11,409 bases of DNA, from assembly GCA_036003885.1 (NCBI GenBank), contig DASYSA010000525.1:1-11409 (forward strand), given 5' to 3'. The notes below the pieces were generated by a model. The model was given only the letters and a program-made list of their open reading frames with translations, was not told the DNA's origin and searched no databases. Numbering within the stretch: the stretch's first letter is position 1; each line of letters starts with the position of its first letter. The translations under genes and the position numbers were made by a program. This stretch comes from DASYSA01 sp036003885. GTDB taxonomy: Bacteria > Acidobacteriota > Blastocatellia > UBA7656. This document shows positions 1 through 6,904 of the stretch, piece after piece.

Positions 1-2
1 AA

Positions 3-431
3 CTCGGCTCACTCAAGGTACAGGTCAAGGATGCGTGGCCCAACTTGTTCCGCCAGGCGCGATTCCTTTCGGCGGTGGACTTCGTGCAGGCCGATCGGTT
101 GCGACGCAAGGTGGCGCTGGAAATGGCGCGCATCTTCAATGACGTCGACGTGTTGATCGTGCCGTCGCTACGCGACGAGCAGCTCACAATCACGAACTTC
201 ACCGGTCATCCATCGCTCACACTGCGCGCCGGTTTTGTCGAAGTCTCGGAAGCCCGGAGCGACTGGGCCCCGGACCCGGCGAATCCGCTCCCGAAGTTCA
301 CCCCGCCGCGTCGTGTACCGCACGGAGTCACGATCCTAGGTCGACTTTTCGACGACGGTTTGATCGGGCAGGTGGGACTGGCGCTCGAACGAGCATTCGG
401 CGTGGCCGGGGCGAAGCCGGCCGGGTTCTAG
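3..431 (+). CDS. Amidase-signature family hydrolase, C-terminal part (5' end outside window)
   Basis: The reading frame is open from the first full codon of the window to TAG at 429-431, so this is the last 142 residues of a gene that begins upstream. The fragment has the features expected of the C-terminal third of amidase-signature enzymes (GatA-like amidases): a helical stretch (residues about 15-45) ending in DVLIVPS, then the conserved segment TNFTGHPSLTLRAGF (about 64-78), and a final PHGVTILGRLFDDGLIGQVG helix region that is typical of the fold. Family members hydrolyse amide bonds with a Ser-cisSer-Lys triad; those residues lie in the missing N-terminal part, so activity and substrate cannot be judged. 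It could be a stand-alone amidase or a GatA paralogue. The long insert after RAGF (SDWAPDPANPLPKFTPP) is unlike GatA and favours a stand-alone amidase. The next gene starts 45 bp downstream on the same strand. Confidence 0.85.
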   Translation, partial: LGSLKVQVKDAWPNLFRQARFLSAVDFVQADRLRRKVALEMARIFNDVDVLIVPSLRDEQLTITNFTGHPSLTLRAGFVEVSEARSDWAPDPANPLPKFTPPRRVPHGVTILGRLFDDGLIGQVGLALERAFGVAGAKPAGF

Positions 432-476
432 GCCACGCGCCGGACAGAAGGCAAGGATGAGGATCTTCGAAAACGA

Positions 477-1001
477 ATGGTGCTAATTCGAAAAAGTGTG
501 GAAGCGGATTTGGCGGCGATGTTGGCAATTATCAACGACGCTGCGCAGGCTTATCGGGGAGTGATACCGGTCGATCGGTGGCGCGAACCTTACATGCCGG
601 CCGATGAATTGGTGAAAGAAATTGCTGATGGCGTCGTTTTCTGGGTGGCGGAGGAGGAAGGACGATTGTTAGGGGTGATGGGGATTCAGGACAAAGGAGG
701 TGTCGCTTTGGTGCGCCACGCGTATGTCGCCGCAACTTTACAGAGGAAGGGCGTGGGCACAAGCCTCCTGCACCATGTGGAAGGCCTCTCCGAGAAACCC
801 ATTTTGATTGGGACCTGGGCGGATGCGGCGTGGGCCATTGAGTTCTATCGGCGGAACGGATTCACGGTCGTCTCGAACAGCCAAAAGGATCGCCTGCTCC
901 GGACATACTGGTCGATCCCTGAGAGGCAGATCGAAACGTCTGTTGTCCTTGCCGATGGACGATGGATGGAGGCCCAACAGCGGGCTTCAGCGGAGGGCTG
1001 A
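477..1001 (+). CDS. GNAT-family N-acetyltransferase
   Basis: The 174-residue protein has the standard GNAT length and layout. The N-terminal strand (LIRKSVEADLAAMLAIIN) starts the fold. A strand pair around residues 54-70 (FWVAEEEGRLLGVMGI) is followed by motif A at about 80-101, with the acetyl-CoA pyrophosphate loop QRKGVG at 89-94 (the Q/R-x-x-G-x-G/A pattern). Motif B, IEFYRRNGF at 121-129, carries the usual aromatic-Arg-Asn-Gly-Phe signature. Such enzymes move an acetyl group from acetyl-CoA to an amine of a small molecule or protein; the substrate cannot be read from the sequence. The start is the only ATG compatible with the domain. Its purine-rich upstream stretch (about 453-464) is rather far away, so initiation may be weak. 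It lies 45 bp after the amidase gene and 67 bp before the sulfatase gene and could be co-transcribed with either. Confidence 0.9.
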   Translation: MVLIRKSVEADLAAMLAIINDAAQAYRGVIPVDRWREPYMPADELVKEIADGVVFWVAEEEGRLLGVMGIQDKGGVALVRHAYVAATLQRKGVGTSLLHHVEGLSEKPILIGTWADAAWAIEFYRRNGFTVVSNSQKDRLLRTYWSIPERQIETSVVLADGRWMEAQQRASAEG

Positions 1002-1068
1002 TCGCTGCCGGGCCACTTTCGGCGTCACAATCCGCTATTCGTGACTCAGGAGTCGGACAAGAAAAGAT

Positions 1069-2622
1069 ATGAGATCGCTAGCCGCTGGCCTCTTTATCGC
1101 CGTCACGCTTCTGCCCATGAGCGGGCTGGGCCAAATCCCGCGCGCCAGCCGTCCCAATATCATCTACATCATGACAGACGACCACGCGGCGCACGCTATC
1201 GGTGCGTACGGGTCGCGCGTGAACCAGACGCCAAACCTGGACCGGCTCGCGCGAGAAGGCGCACTGCTGTCGAACGTATTTGCCACGAACTCGATCTGCA
1301 CGCCGAGCCGTGCCTCCATTCTGACTGGTCAATACTCGCACATCAACGGCGTGACCATGTTCAATCGTTTCGACAGTGCGCGCATGACCGTCGCGCGGTT
1401 GCTACAGCAGGGCGGCTACTACACAGGAATCGTAGGCAAGTGGCACCTTGGGAGCGATCCCGCAGGCTTCGACCGATGGGAGATCCTACCCGGACAGGGC
1501 GTATACCATGACCCCGTGTTCTACACCGCCACCAGCGAGAAGACATACACCGGAAGGTACGTTACCGACGTGATCACCGACCTCGCCCTGGATTTTCTGG
1601 AACATCGTCCGCGCGACAAGCCGTTTTTCTTGATGGTGCACCACAAGGCCCCTCACCGGCCCTGGGAGCCGAACGAGCCTCACGCAGCACACTTTGCGGC
1701 CCAGCGGATTCCTGAACCTGTCACATTCTGGGATTCGTACGCAACGCGCACGGATGCGCTTCACGAGAACATGCAGCGCGTCGCGGCGGATTTGACCAAT
1801 CGAGATTTGAAACTGATGCCTCCGAAGGGCCTTGCGGGAGCGGAACTCACGAAGTGGCTACTGACCAAGCCGGACTCGGTGACAACCACGCGCGACGGCA
1901 AGACTGTGACCCTGACCGGAGAGGCGCTCGTTCGGTGGAAGTACCAGCGTTACATGCAGGACTACCTGGCCACTGTTCAATCGGTGGACGACAGCGTAGG
2001 TCGCCTGCTCGCATTCCTGGACAAAACGGGCCTCGCGAGGAACACCTTGGTAGTGTATACAAGCGACCAGGGCTTCTTCCTTGGCGACCACGGTCTGTTC
2101 GACAAGCGCTTCATGTACGAAGAGTCCATCCGGATGCCTTTCCTCGTGCGCTGGCCGGCGAGTATCAAGCCGAGAACCAGGAGCGACGCCATCGCGCTGA
2201 ACATCGACTTCGCGCCCACGTTCCTCGACGTTGCCGGCCTCCCGCCGTCAGCCGACATGCAAGGACGCAGCCTGCTATCTGTCCTGCGTGGCCGCACTCC
2301 AGCCGATTGGCGCACGTCGATGTATTACCGCTACTATCACGATCCAGGCGACCACAATACGCGGGCGCACTACGGCGTTCGCACGCGCACACATAAGCTG
2401 ATCTATTTCTGGAAGAAGGATCAGTGGGAACTGTTCGACCTGGTGAACGATCCGTACGATCTCCATAACCTGTACGCCCAGCCTGGAGAGGAGACGCTGA
2501 CCGTAACTCTGAAGGCGGAGCTCGCGAGACTGAAGAAAGAGGCGCGGGATGACGATCAGCTTGCCGATCAGCAACTGCCGAATGGAGTGGACGGCCCGGT
2601 GGCTCGATTGAGGGGGAAGTGA
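1069..2622 (+). CDS. Secreted type I (formylglycine) sulfatase, N-acetylglucosamine-6-sulfatase-like
   Basis: The 517-residue protein opens with a Sec signal peptide (hydrophobic residues about 4-20, likely cleavage near GLG-Q, 21/22), so it acts in the periplasm or outside. The alkaline-phosphatase-like sulfatase core is clear. TDDH at 36-39 supplies calcium-binding Asp37/38. The sulfatase signature CTPSRASILTG starts at Cys77, the residue converted to formylglycine. GKWHLG at 123-128 follows, then HHKAPH at 191-196. SDQG at 332-335 gives metal ligands, and Lys346 in FDKRFMYEES sits where family members have an active-site Lys. The C-terminal subdomain (RTRTHKLIYF about 438-447, then ELFDLVNDPYDLHNLY 454-469) is typical. 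Overall it most resembles N-acetylglucosamine-6-sulfatase/mucin-desulfating members, but substrate is inferred. A maturation enzyme (FGE or anSME) must exist elsewhere, as none is in the window. The start is supported by the signal peptide; the ribosome-binding site is weak. Confidence 0.93.
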   Translation: MRSLAAGLFIAVTLLPMSGLGQIPRASRPNIIYIMTDDHAAHAIGAYGSRVNQTPNLDRLAREGALLSNVFATNSICTPSRASILTGQYSHINGVTMFNRFDSARMTVARLLQQGGYYTGIVGKWHLGSDPAGFDRWEILPGQGVYHDPVFYTATSEKTYTGRYVTDVITDLALDFLEHRPRDKPFFLMVHHKAPHRPWEPNEPHAAHFAAQRIPEPVTFWDSYATRTDALHENMQRVAADLTNRDLKLMPPKGLAGAELTKWLLTKPDSVTTTRDGKTVTLTGEALVRWKYQRYMQDYLATVQSVDDSVGRLLAFLDKTGLARNTLVVYTSDQGFFLGDHGLFDKRFMYEESIRMPFLVRWPASIKPRTRSDAIALNIDFAPTFLDVAGLPPSADMQGRSLLSVLRGRTPADWRTSMYYRYYHDPGDHNTRAHYGVRTRTHKLIYFWKKDQWELFDLVNDPYDLHNLYAQPGEETLTVTLKAELARLKKEARDDDQLADQQLPNGVDGPVARLRGK

Positions 2623-2711
2623 CGGGTGCGACGATTCGTGCGGGCCAGGCGAACTTGCGTTAGACATGCCTGAGAATCCTGAGCAGTGATCTCGTCAGTT
2701 CCGCGTTAGGC

Positions 2712-2736
2712 TTGCGAAGGCAGTCGCTTGTATAAT
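2712..2736 (+). promoter_or_regulatory. Possible promoter upstream of the EthD-like gene
   Basis: A perfect -10 hexamer TATAAT lies at 2731-2736, 38 bp before the chosen start codon. The best -35-like sequence, TTGCGA at 2712-2717, is only 13 bp away, shorter than the usual 16-18 bp, so the -35 assignment is doubtful. The position fits a separate transcript for the EthD-like gene after the sulfatase stop at 2622. Confidence 0.4.
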
Positions 2737-2755
2737 GCGAGCGAGGTGGTGGCAT

Positions 2756-2765
2756 GAGGGAGGGA
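2756..2765 (+). promoter_or_regulatory. Ribosome-binding site deciding the EthD-like start
   Basis: The purine run GAGGGAGGGA ends 8 bp before ATG 2774. An earlier in-frame ATG at 2735 overlaps the TATAAT box and has no such site, so 2774 is the better start. Confidence 0.65.
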
Positions 2766-2773
2766 CAATCCAA

Positions 2774-3085
2774 ATGATCAAGGTAAGCGTGCTATATCCC
2801 GGCGGTGCTGGTAGTACCTTCAATATGGATTACTACCTTAACCGACACATCCCGATGGTCCGAGTGAAGCTCGAGACGGCGTGCAAGAGTGCAGCGGTGG
2901 AACAAGGCTTGGGCGGCGCCACGCCTGGGTCACCACCAGCGTTCAGCGCTATGGGCCATCTCTACTTCGATTCCGTGGAGGCCTTTCAGGCGGCATTCGG
3001 CCCACACGCAGACGCTATCATGGCCGACATCCCTAACTACACCAACGTCCATCCGACGATTCAGGTGAGTGAGGTAAAGCTCTAG
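2774..3085 (+). CDS. EthD-family (dimeric alpha/beta-barrel) protein
   Basis: The 103-residue protein starts MIKVSVLYPGG, followed by NMDYYLNRHIPMVR, the hallmark of EthD-like proteins (a first beta strand, then a helix with the Y-x-x-x-H-x-P motif). The second half contains GHLYFDSVEAFQAAFGPH and ends in a strand, PTIQVSEVKL, which matches the ferredoxin-like alpha/beta-barrel fold of about 100 residues. EthD itself was described with ether-degrading cytochrome P450 systems, but most homologues have no assigned reaction. No P450 or ferredoxin gene is nearby, so a role in ether metabolism is not supported here. The start at 2774 is preferred over an in-frame ATG at 2735 because it has a strong purine-rich binding site 8 bp upstream and gives the usual family length. 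The gene appears monocistronic: the next gene starts 223 bp downstream beyond a palindromic repeat. Confidence 0.85.
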   Translation: MIKVSVLYPGGAGSTFNMDYYLNRHIPMVRVKLETACKSAAVEQGLGGATPGSPPAFSAMGHLYFDSVEAFQAAFGPHADAIMADIPNYTNVHPTIQVSEVKL

Positions 3086-3127
3086 TTCCAATCCTTTCAG
3101 AGGTTGTCCTGGGAACCGTTCGAGCTG

Positions 3128-3213
3128 GGGTCAGGCGTGCAATTTGCAATTCATTACTCGCCAAACCTTGAAAAGCTGGTGATGCCTTGAATTGCATATT
3201 GCACGCCTGACCC
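3128..3213. repeat. 86-bp palindromic REP/MITE-like element
   Basis: Two 26-bp arms (3128-3153 and 3188-3213) are inverted copies of each other with a single mismatch; they begin GGGTCAGGCGTGCAAT on the outside and end in TGCAATTCA toward a 34-bp loop. Chance alone would not give 25 of 26 matches. The arm sequence ending in the GCCTGACCC type resembles repeats I associate with REP-associated tyrosine transposases (RAYTs) in many bacteria; that link is from memory and not testable here. There is no transposase gene in the window, so it would be non-autonomous. The element lies between the EthD-like and lipoprotein genes and is followed by CTTCTTCT, so the transcript could form a long hairpin and also reduce read-through. 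Confidence 0.8.
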
Positions 3214-3308
3214 TTCTTCTCTGGGCAAGACTCGTTCGCGGTAGGTGATTTCGATATTCACAGCGATCTCAGAGCACGCGCGTACAGCGATGACGCACAG
3301 GGGGAATC

Positions 3309-4313
3309 ATGAAACGAATTCAGATCGGCGCCTTCTTCGCAATAGCGATGGTTGCAGCCGCTTGCAGCCTACCGAACCCGCTTAAGGGCGGCGACAGCAA
3401 TTTGAAGACTGCCTCGGAGCTATGGAGCGATGTGCCGAAGATGGATGGATTGACGCAATCGCAACTCGAGATGCCGCTTTACATCAAATTGCTGATGCGC
3501 ACGAGCCTGAATCAGGTCGTCGGCAGAGGCGGAAAGGACACCGGAGATTGGATAGTCTTTGAGACCACCCAGGCGCCCGACGATATCAAGACCTTTTACT
3601 CCAACGACCGCATGGTGGCCTCCGGCTGGGATAAGACCGACAAATCCACCTGCTTGAGCGGCAGCGATGAAGGTATCGCCCAGGTAGTGCTCTTTTGCGT
3701 CTTTGGCAAGCACGTTGGCGACAAAGACATCGGCCTGATGATCGTCACAGCGAAAGATGAGGGAACGAAGAAGGCGAATGTGTTCTTCGTTCGCGTTGAA
3801 GTGAACAGCGACACCGCGGCGACCAAACCGACAGCACCCGATACACACAGCTTAAAGATGGTGAACGGACCTGTGCCATATGGGATCGATCAGCGTCCGA
3901 TGCCGACCGGTCTGAACCTCGATCAGTTGCTGCCGAAACAGGTCGGACCGTACACCCGTGAGAGCCTCAGGCTGGCGTCGCGACAGGACGTCCAACCGAC
4001 GACGATTGAAATCGACAGCGATTCGGTTTATGCACAATACCGCTCAGGCAGTGCATCAGTCTTTGTGGAGTTTGCCGTGTCGAGCACTGCGGCGTTTGCC
4101 CAGGCCTCGCTTAAGACAGCAGCCGATGAGTCTGCCCCCGAGTCTCCGGCCGATGAGCGTTTTGGCGCATTTGAAAAGGAACCAAGCTACGTGAAATCGA
4201 TCAGTGGCAATGACGCATTCTTCGCATGGACTCGCGGCGGGTATTTCATTTCGGCGTCATCAAAGAATGGGGAAGCGGCTCTGACTGCGTTCATGCAGGC
4301 GTTTCCTTATTAG
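3309..4313 (+). CDS. Two-domain lipoprotein of unknown function
   Basis: The 334-residue protein begins with a lipoprotein signal: a charged MKR start, a hydrophobic stretch to residue 18 and a VAAAC lipobox, giving lipidated Cys19. The mature part appears to have two domains. Domain 1 (about 38-166) runs from WSDVPKMDGLTQSQLEMPLY through a TFYSNDRMVASGWDKTD segment and two cysteines, Cys115 and Cys130, that could form a disulfide; it resembles a small unassigned domain seen in lipoproteins of Chloroflexota-type bacteria. A Pro/Thr-rich linker (about 168-205) leads to domain 2 (about 206-334), which begins LLPKQVGPYTRESL, alternates beta strands (SVYAQYRSGSASVFVEFAV) and ends in FMQAFPY. I do not recognise a catalytic motif. 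The start is supported by AGGGGGAA just upstream (3299-3306), although the spacing is short. A 69-codon gene follows 70 bp downstream and may be co-transcribed up to the terminator at 4633-4660. Confidence 0.85.
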   Translation: MKRIQIGAFFAIAMVAAACSLPNPLKGGDSNLKTASELWSDVPKMDGLTQSQLEMPLYIKLLMRTSLNQVVGRGGKDTGDWIVFETTQAPDDIKTFYSNDRMVASGWDKTDKSTCLSGSDEGIAQVVLFCVFGKHVGDKDIGLMIVTAKDEGTKKANVFFVRVEVNSDTAATKPTAPDTHSLKMVNGPVPYGIDQRPMPTGLNLDQLLPKQVGPYTRESLRLASRQDVQPTTIEIDSDSVYAQYRSGSASVFVEFAVSSTAAFAQASLKTAADESAPESPADERFGAFEKEPSYVKSISGNDAFFAWTRGGYFISASSKNGEAALTAFMQAFPY

Positions 4314-4383
4314 GGATTCGGAACCGCGGCGGCGCTGTCAGCGTATTTTGAAGTGCTTTAGATTTCCCGCGGGGAGCGAAGTC

Positions 4384-4593
4384 ATGGGAGAGTTTATCCT
4401 TGAGGTTCTGGGCGAGGTGCTGTTGGCGGGCGTTCTCCTGCTCCTCTTGTGTGCAGCCGCCTGTGTCCTGGCGACTCCGTTTGTCGTCATCGCCGCCGCC
4501 GGCGATGACGACCGGTTCTGGCACTCGGTATGGCGAAGATATGAATCCGTTCTGCGAAGCACCGCAAGGTTTTTCGAGCGACTGCCACTATAA
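4384..4593 (+). CDS. Small membrane protein, 69 residues, function unknown
   Basis: ATG 4384 follows GGGGAG (4371-4376) with 7 bp spacing, which supports a real translation start; a longer reading from a TTG at 4348 has no comparable site. The protein is a short acidic N-terminus (MGEFILEVLGE), a long hydrophobic segment at about residues 12-40 (one long or two short membrane helices, with a Pro at 33), an acidic patch GDDDRFW at about 41-47 and a basic amphipathic tail rich in Arg. This arrangement suggests an inner-membrane protein with a cytoplasmic tail. No family is recognised. It lies 70 bp after the lipoprotein gene and is followed, 39 bp after its stop, by an intrinsic terminator, so the pair may be one transcription unit. 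Confidence 0.6.
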   Translation: MGEFILEVLGEVLLAGVLLLLLCAAACVLATPFVVIAAAGDDDRFWHSVWRRYESVLRSTARFFERLPL

Positions 4594-4632
4594 GCCATCG
4601 CCTGCCCAGCTACCCCTACCCGCTGACAGCAG

Positions 4633-4660
4633 GCAAAGCTCGGTGCTTTGCTATTTTTCT
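4633..4660 (+). terminator. Intrinsic (Rho-independent) terminator
   Basis: A perfect 7-bp stem, GCAAAGC (4633-4639) and GCTTTGC (4645-4651), encloses a 5-base loop and is followed at once by TATTTTTCT. It lies 39 bp after the stop of the 69-residue membrane protein, on the correct strand to end that transcript. Confidence 0.75.
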
Positions 4661-4747
4661 AAACTGATTTGAACTTCCAAGTCTGTCAGTTACAGTAAAA
4701 CACTCATTCCAACGTGTTTCCGGCTGCCTGTATGACTTTACTTGCTG

Positions 4748-4948
4748 TTAGTGCACCCTCTTTGAAGGCTCAACTGTGAGCGTTAGCGCCATCGCTGCCC
4801 AGGCGGATCCGGCGGCGGAGATGAATTGATTTTTCCCGTGTGGGAACCCGCTTTCAAAATAACGTTGAACAGGAAGGGCGCGGGTCAGGACCAGCCACGA
4901 GCCATCGTTGAACTGGGTCTTCAGAAGAAACTTGATCCCACGCCTGTA
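4748..4948 (-). pseudogene. C-terminal remnant of a QW-repeat (prenyltransferase/squalene-cyclase-like) protein
   Basis: On the reverse strand, about 66 codons ending at TAA (4748-4750) read like the C-terminus of proteins built from prenyltransferase/squalene-oxidase repeats. A repeat helix RRGIKFLLKTQ leads to a QW-type motif QFNDGSW, then YFESGFPHG and QFISAAGSAWAAMALTL, a segment I associate with the C-terminal end of QW-repeat proteins found beside c-type cytochromes in Acidobacteria and relatives. The homology stops going upstream at about 4943-4948. Beyond this the reverse frame merely runs antisense through the regulator's coding sequence and does not look like the family. No start codon with a binding site precedes the conserved part. 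I therefore read it as a 5'-truncated gene fragment, not a working gene. Confidence 0.7.
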
Positions 4949-6768
4949 TGATGGATGTGTACCACGATTATTTGTTAAAAGAGGTCTGGCCTGACTCTGT
5001 AGTAGAAGAGAACAACCTCGCACAGGCTATCTCTGAGATCAGGAGAGCTCTAAGCGAAGGAGCAAAAGATCAGCGGTTCATTGTGACTGTCCGCAGCCGG
5101 GGCTATCGCTTTGCGGCAGCAGTAAGAGAATGCCTGGACGAAGAGATTGAGCCAATAACAGAACAGCACACTCTATCTACCGCTCCGAAGCACCGAGTGC
5201 AGAAACAGGGAGAGGAAAAGCAGGAAGAGCGACGGGACAGCACCGACGAAAAATCCCTTCTGTTTGCAGGGGGTCCTGAGTCGCGCTCCCGCTGGCGACA
5301 ATACAGGTGGATAGCGCTTACCAGTATTGCGCTGGCGCTCGGGATCGCCGCGACAGCTTACTACATAAGCAGAAGTCGAGCGGAGCCCGGCTTAAAGATC
5401 AAATCGATTGCAGTGCTTCCCTTCAGACCTGTCGATACAAATAACCCGGATGAAGCTCTTCAAATGGGCCTGGCCGATGCCTTGATAACCAGGCTGGCCA
5501 ACCTGCGCGAGATCATCGTGCGCCCGGCGATTTCCATAGCTAAATACAACAAGCCGGAACAGGGGTTTGGGGAGCTACTGGAAGTCGGTCGAGAATTGAA
5601 AGTGGATGCGCTGCTCGCCGCGCATGTTCAAAGGTCAGGCAATAGAATCCGAGTGACAGCGCAGCTTGTGAGCGTCGCGGACGGCAGCCATTTATGGTCA
5701 GAAAAGTTCGATGATATCTTTACTGATATCTTCGCGGCTGAAGACTCAATGTCAAAGAGAATCGCGGAAGCATTAGTGCCAAATTTGACAGGCAACGAGC
5801 AAAAACTCCTGGCGAAACATTACACCGAAAGCAGCGAAGCTTATGAGAAGTACTTACACGGCCGTTTCTATTGGAACAGGAGAACGAACTACGGATTACA
5901 GAAAGCTATCACTTACTTTGAAGAGGCAATACGGATAGACCCGAAGTTTGCCCTCGCATATTCCGGCCTGGCCGATTGCTATATCTTGCTTCATGAAGTA
6001 TCGCCTGGTGAAGTGAGTCAAAAGGCTATGCAGGCAGCGATGGAGGCCGTAAAACTTGATGGCAGTCTGGCCGAAGCGCACAGATCGCTAGCTGGGGTTA
6101 AGATATATTATGACTGGGATTGGCCAGGCGCGGAGACTGAGCTTAAGCGGGCGATTGAGCTCAATTCCCATTATGCAGATGCTTACCGGACTTACGCTGT
6201 GTACTTCATGGTCATGGGCCGATTTCAGGAGGCGTTAACCGAAACTAAGCGTGCATTGGAACTTGATCCCGTCGCAGTTAGAAATCATAAGTTGCCGGGA
6301 ATGATCCTATACTTCGCGGGTCAGTACGATAGAGCGATAGAGCAATACGAAACGGCTCTTGAGATGGAACCGGGATATCCACAGGCGCAGCGCGAGATCG
6401 GGCTGGCTTACGTGCAAAAGGGGATGTATCAAGAAGCTCTGGCGGCGTTAAAAAAGACGCTTGATCTCTCCGGAAATACTGAATCGGATATAGCGCACGT
6501 TTATGCAGTATCCGGCAATAAGAGGGAAGCGGAGAGAATCCTGAATGAGCTACTTCAAAAATCCGCGCAGACGTATGTTTCTCCATATGATATTGCGATC
6601 GTCTATGCTGGTCTCGGAAAGAGAGAGAAGGCGTTGGAATGGTTGAACAGGGCTTATGAGGATCACTCGTACTTTATGTCCTGGCTTAAGATCGATCCGA
6701 GGCTGAGGGAGCTTCGTTCAGACCCACAGTTCGTAGAGCTTGTACGTAAAGTCGGTTTAGCGCAGTGA
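4948..6768 (+). CDS. CadC-like regulator: truncated winged helix, TM helix, TolB-like domain and TPR repeats
   Basis: The 606-residue product has four parts. Residues 9-58 are the second half of an OmpR/PhoB-type winged helix: LLKEVWPDSVVEENNLAQ, the recognition helix NNLAQAISEIRRALSE (22-37) and the wing FIVTVRSRGYRF (44-55). One membrane helix lies at about 121-140. A TolB/FlgO-like periplasmic domain spans about 150-278 (IKSIAVLPF, then GLADALITRLANL and DGSHLWSEKFDD). TPR-like helical pairs fill about 297-580, ending in KIDPRLRELRSDPQF. Family members begin with some 45 more residues (first strands and first helix of the winged helix), which are absent here. The frame is closed upstream by TGA at 4933, and ATG 4948 lacks a ribosome-binding site, so the gene looks 5'-truncated and may be silent or make a protein unable to bind DNA. 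The rest is intact. Sampled base composition (about 47-55% GC) is lower than in the flanking genes. Confidence 0.85.
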   Translation: MMDVYHDYLLKEVWPDSVVEENNLAQAISEIRRALSEGAKDQRFIVTVRSRGYRFAAAVRECLDEEIEPITEQHTLSTAPKHRVQKQGEEKQEERRDSTDEKSLLFAGGPESRSRWRQYRWIALTSIALALGIAATAYYISRSRAEPGLKIKSIAVLPFRPVDTNNPDEALQMGLADALITRLANLREIIVRPAISIAKYNKPEQGFGELLEVGRELKVDALLAAHVQRSGNRIRVTAQLVSVADGSHLWSEKFDDIFTDIFAAEDSMSKRIAEALVPNLTGNEQKLLAKHYTESSEAYEKYLHGRFYWNRRTNYGLQKAITYFEEAIRIDPKFALAYSGLADCYILLHEVSPGEVSQKAMQAAMEAVKLDGSLAEAHRSLAGVKIYYDWDWPGAETELKRAIELNSHYADAYRTYAVYFMVMGRFQEALTETKRALELDPVAVRNHKLPGMILYFAGQYDRAIEQYETALEMEPGYPQAQREIGLAYVQKGMYQEALAALKKTLDLSGNTESDIAHVYAVSGNKREAERILNELLQKSAQTYVSPYDIAIVYAGLGKREKALEWLNRAYEDHSYFMSWLKIDPRLRELRSDPQFVELVRKVGLAQ

Positions 6769-6904
6769 TGTCTGAAAGGCCGAAAACAAGACATGCGAAA
6801 TGCTTGATAAAGAGTCGATCAGTGGATAAATGCCAGCCACGCGCGGCACGGCGATGCCTGGCGTTTGGCGAAATCGCACGCAAAAAATCGTGTTACCCGC
6901 AGCT

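Noticed and set aside
1854..2396. A 180-codon forward frame inside the sulfatase gene
   Set aside because: It is a +1-type shadow of the sulfatase frame, Arg/Pro/His-rich and without family features.
2735..2773. Upstream in-frame start (ATG 2735) for the EthD-like gene
   Set aside because: The ATG is part of the TATAATG promoter-like sequence, has no binding site, and would add 13 residues (MRARWWHEGG...) absent from the family pattern.
3103..3120. GGTT...AACC mini-hairpin after the EthD-like gene
   Set aside because: The stem is four base pairs with no T-run; the palindrome at 3128-3213 is the more likely transcript-ending structure.
6829..6895. Possible bidirectional terminator between the convergent regulator and cytochrome genes
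   Set aside because: Only 4-5 bp stems (GCCAG/CTGGC and CACG/CGTG) could be found and none is followed by a T-tract in the right position.
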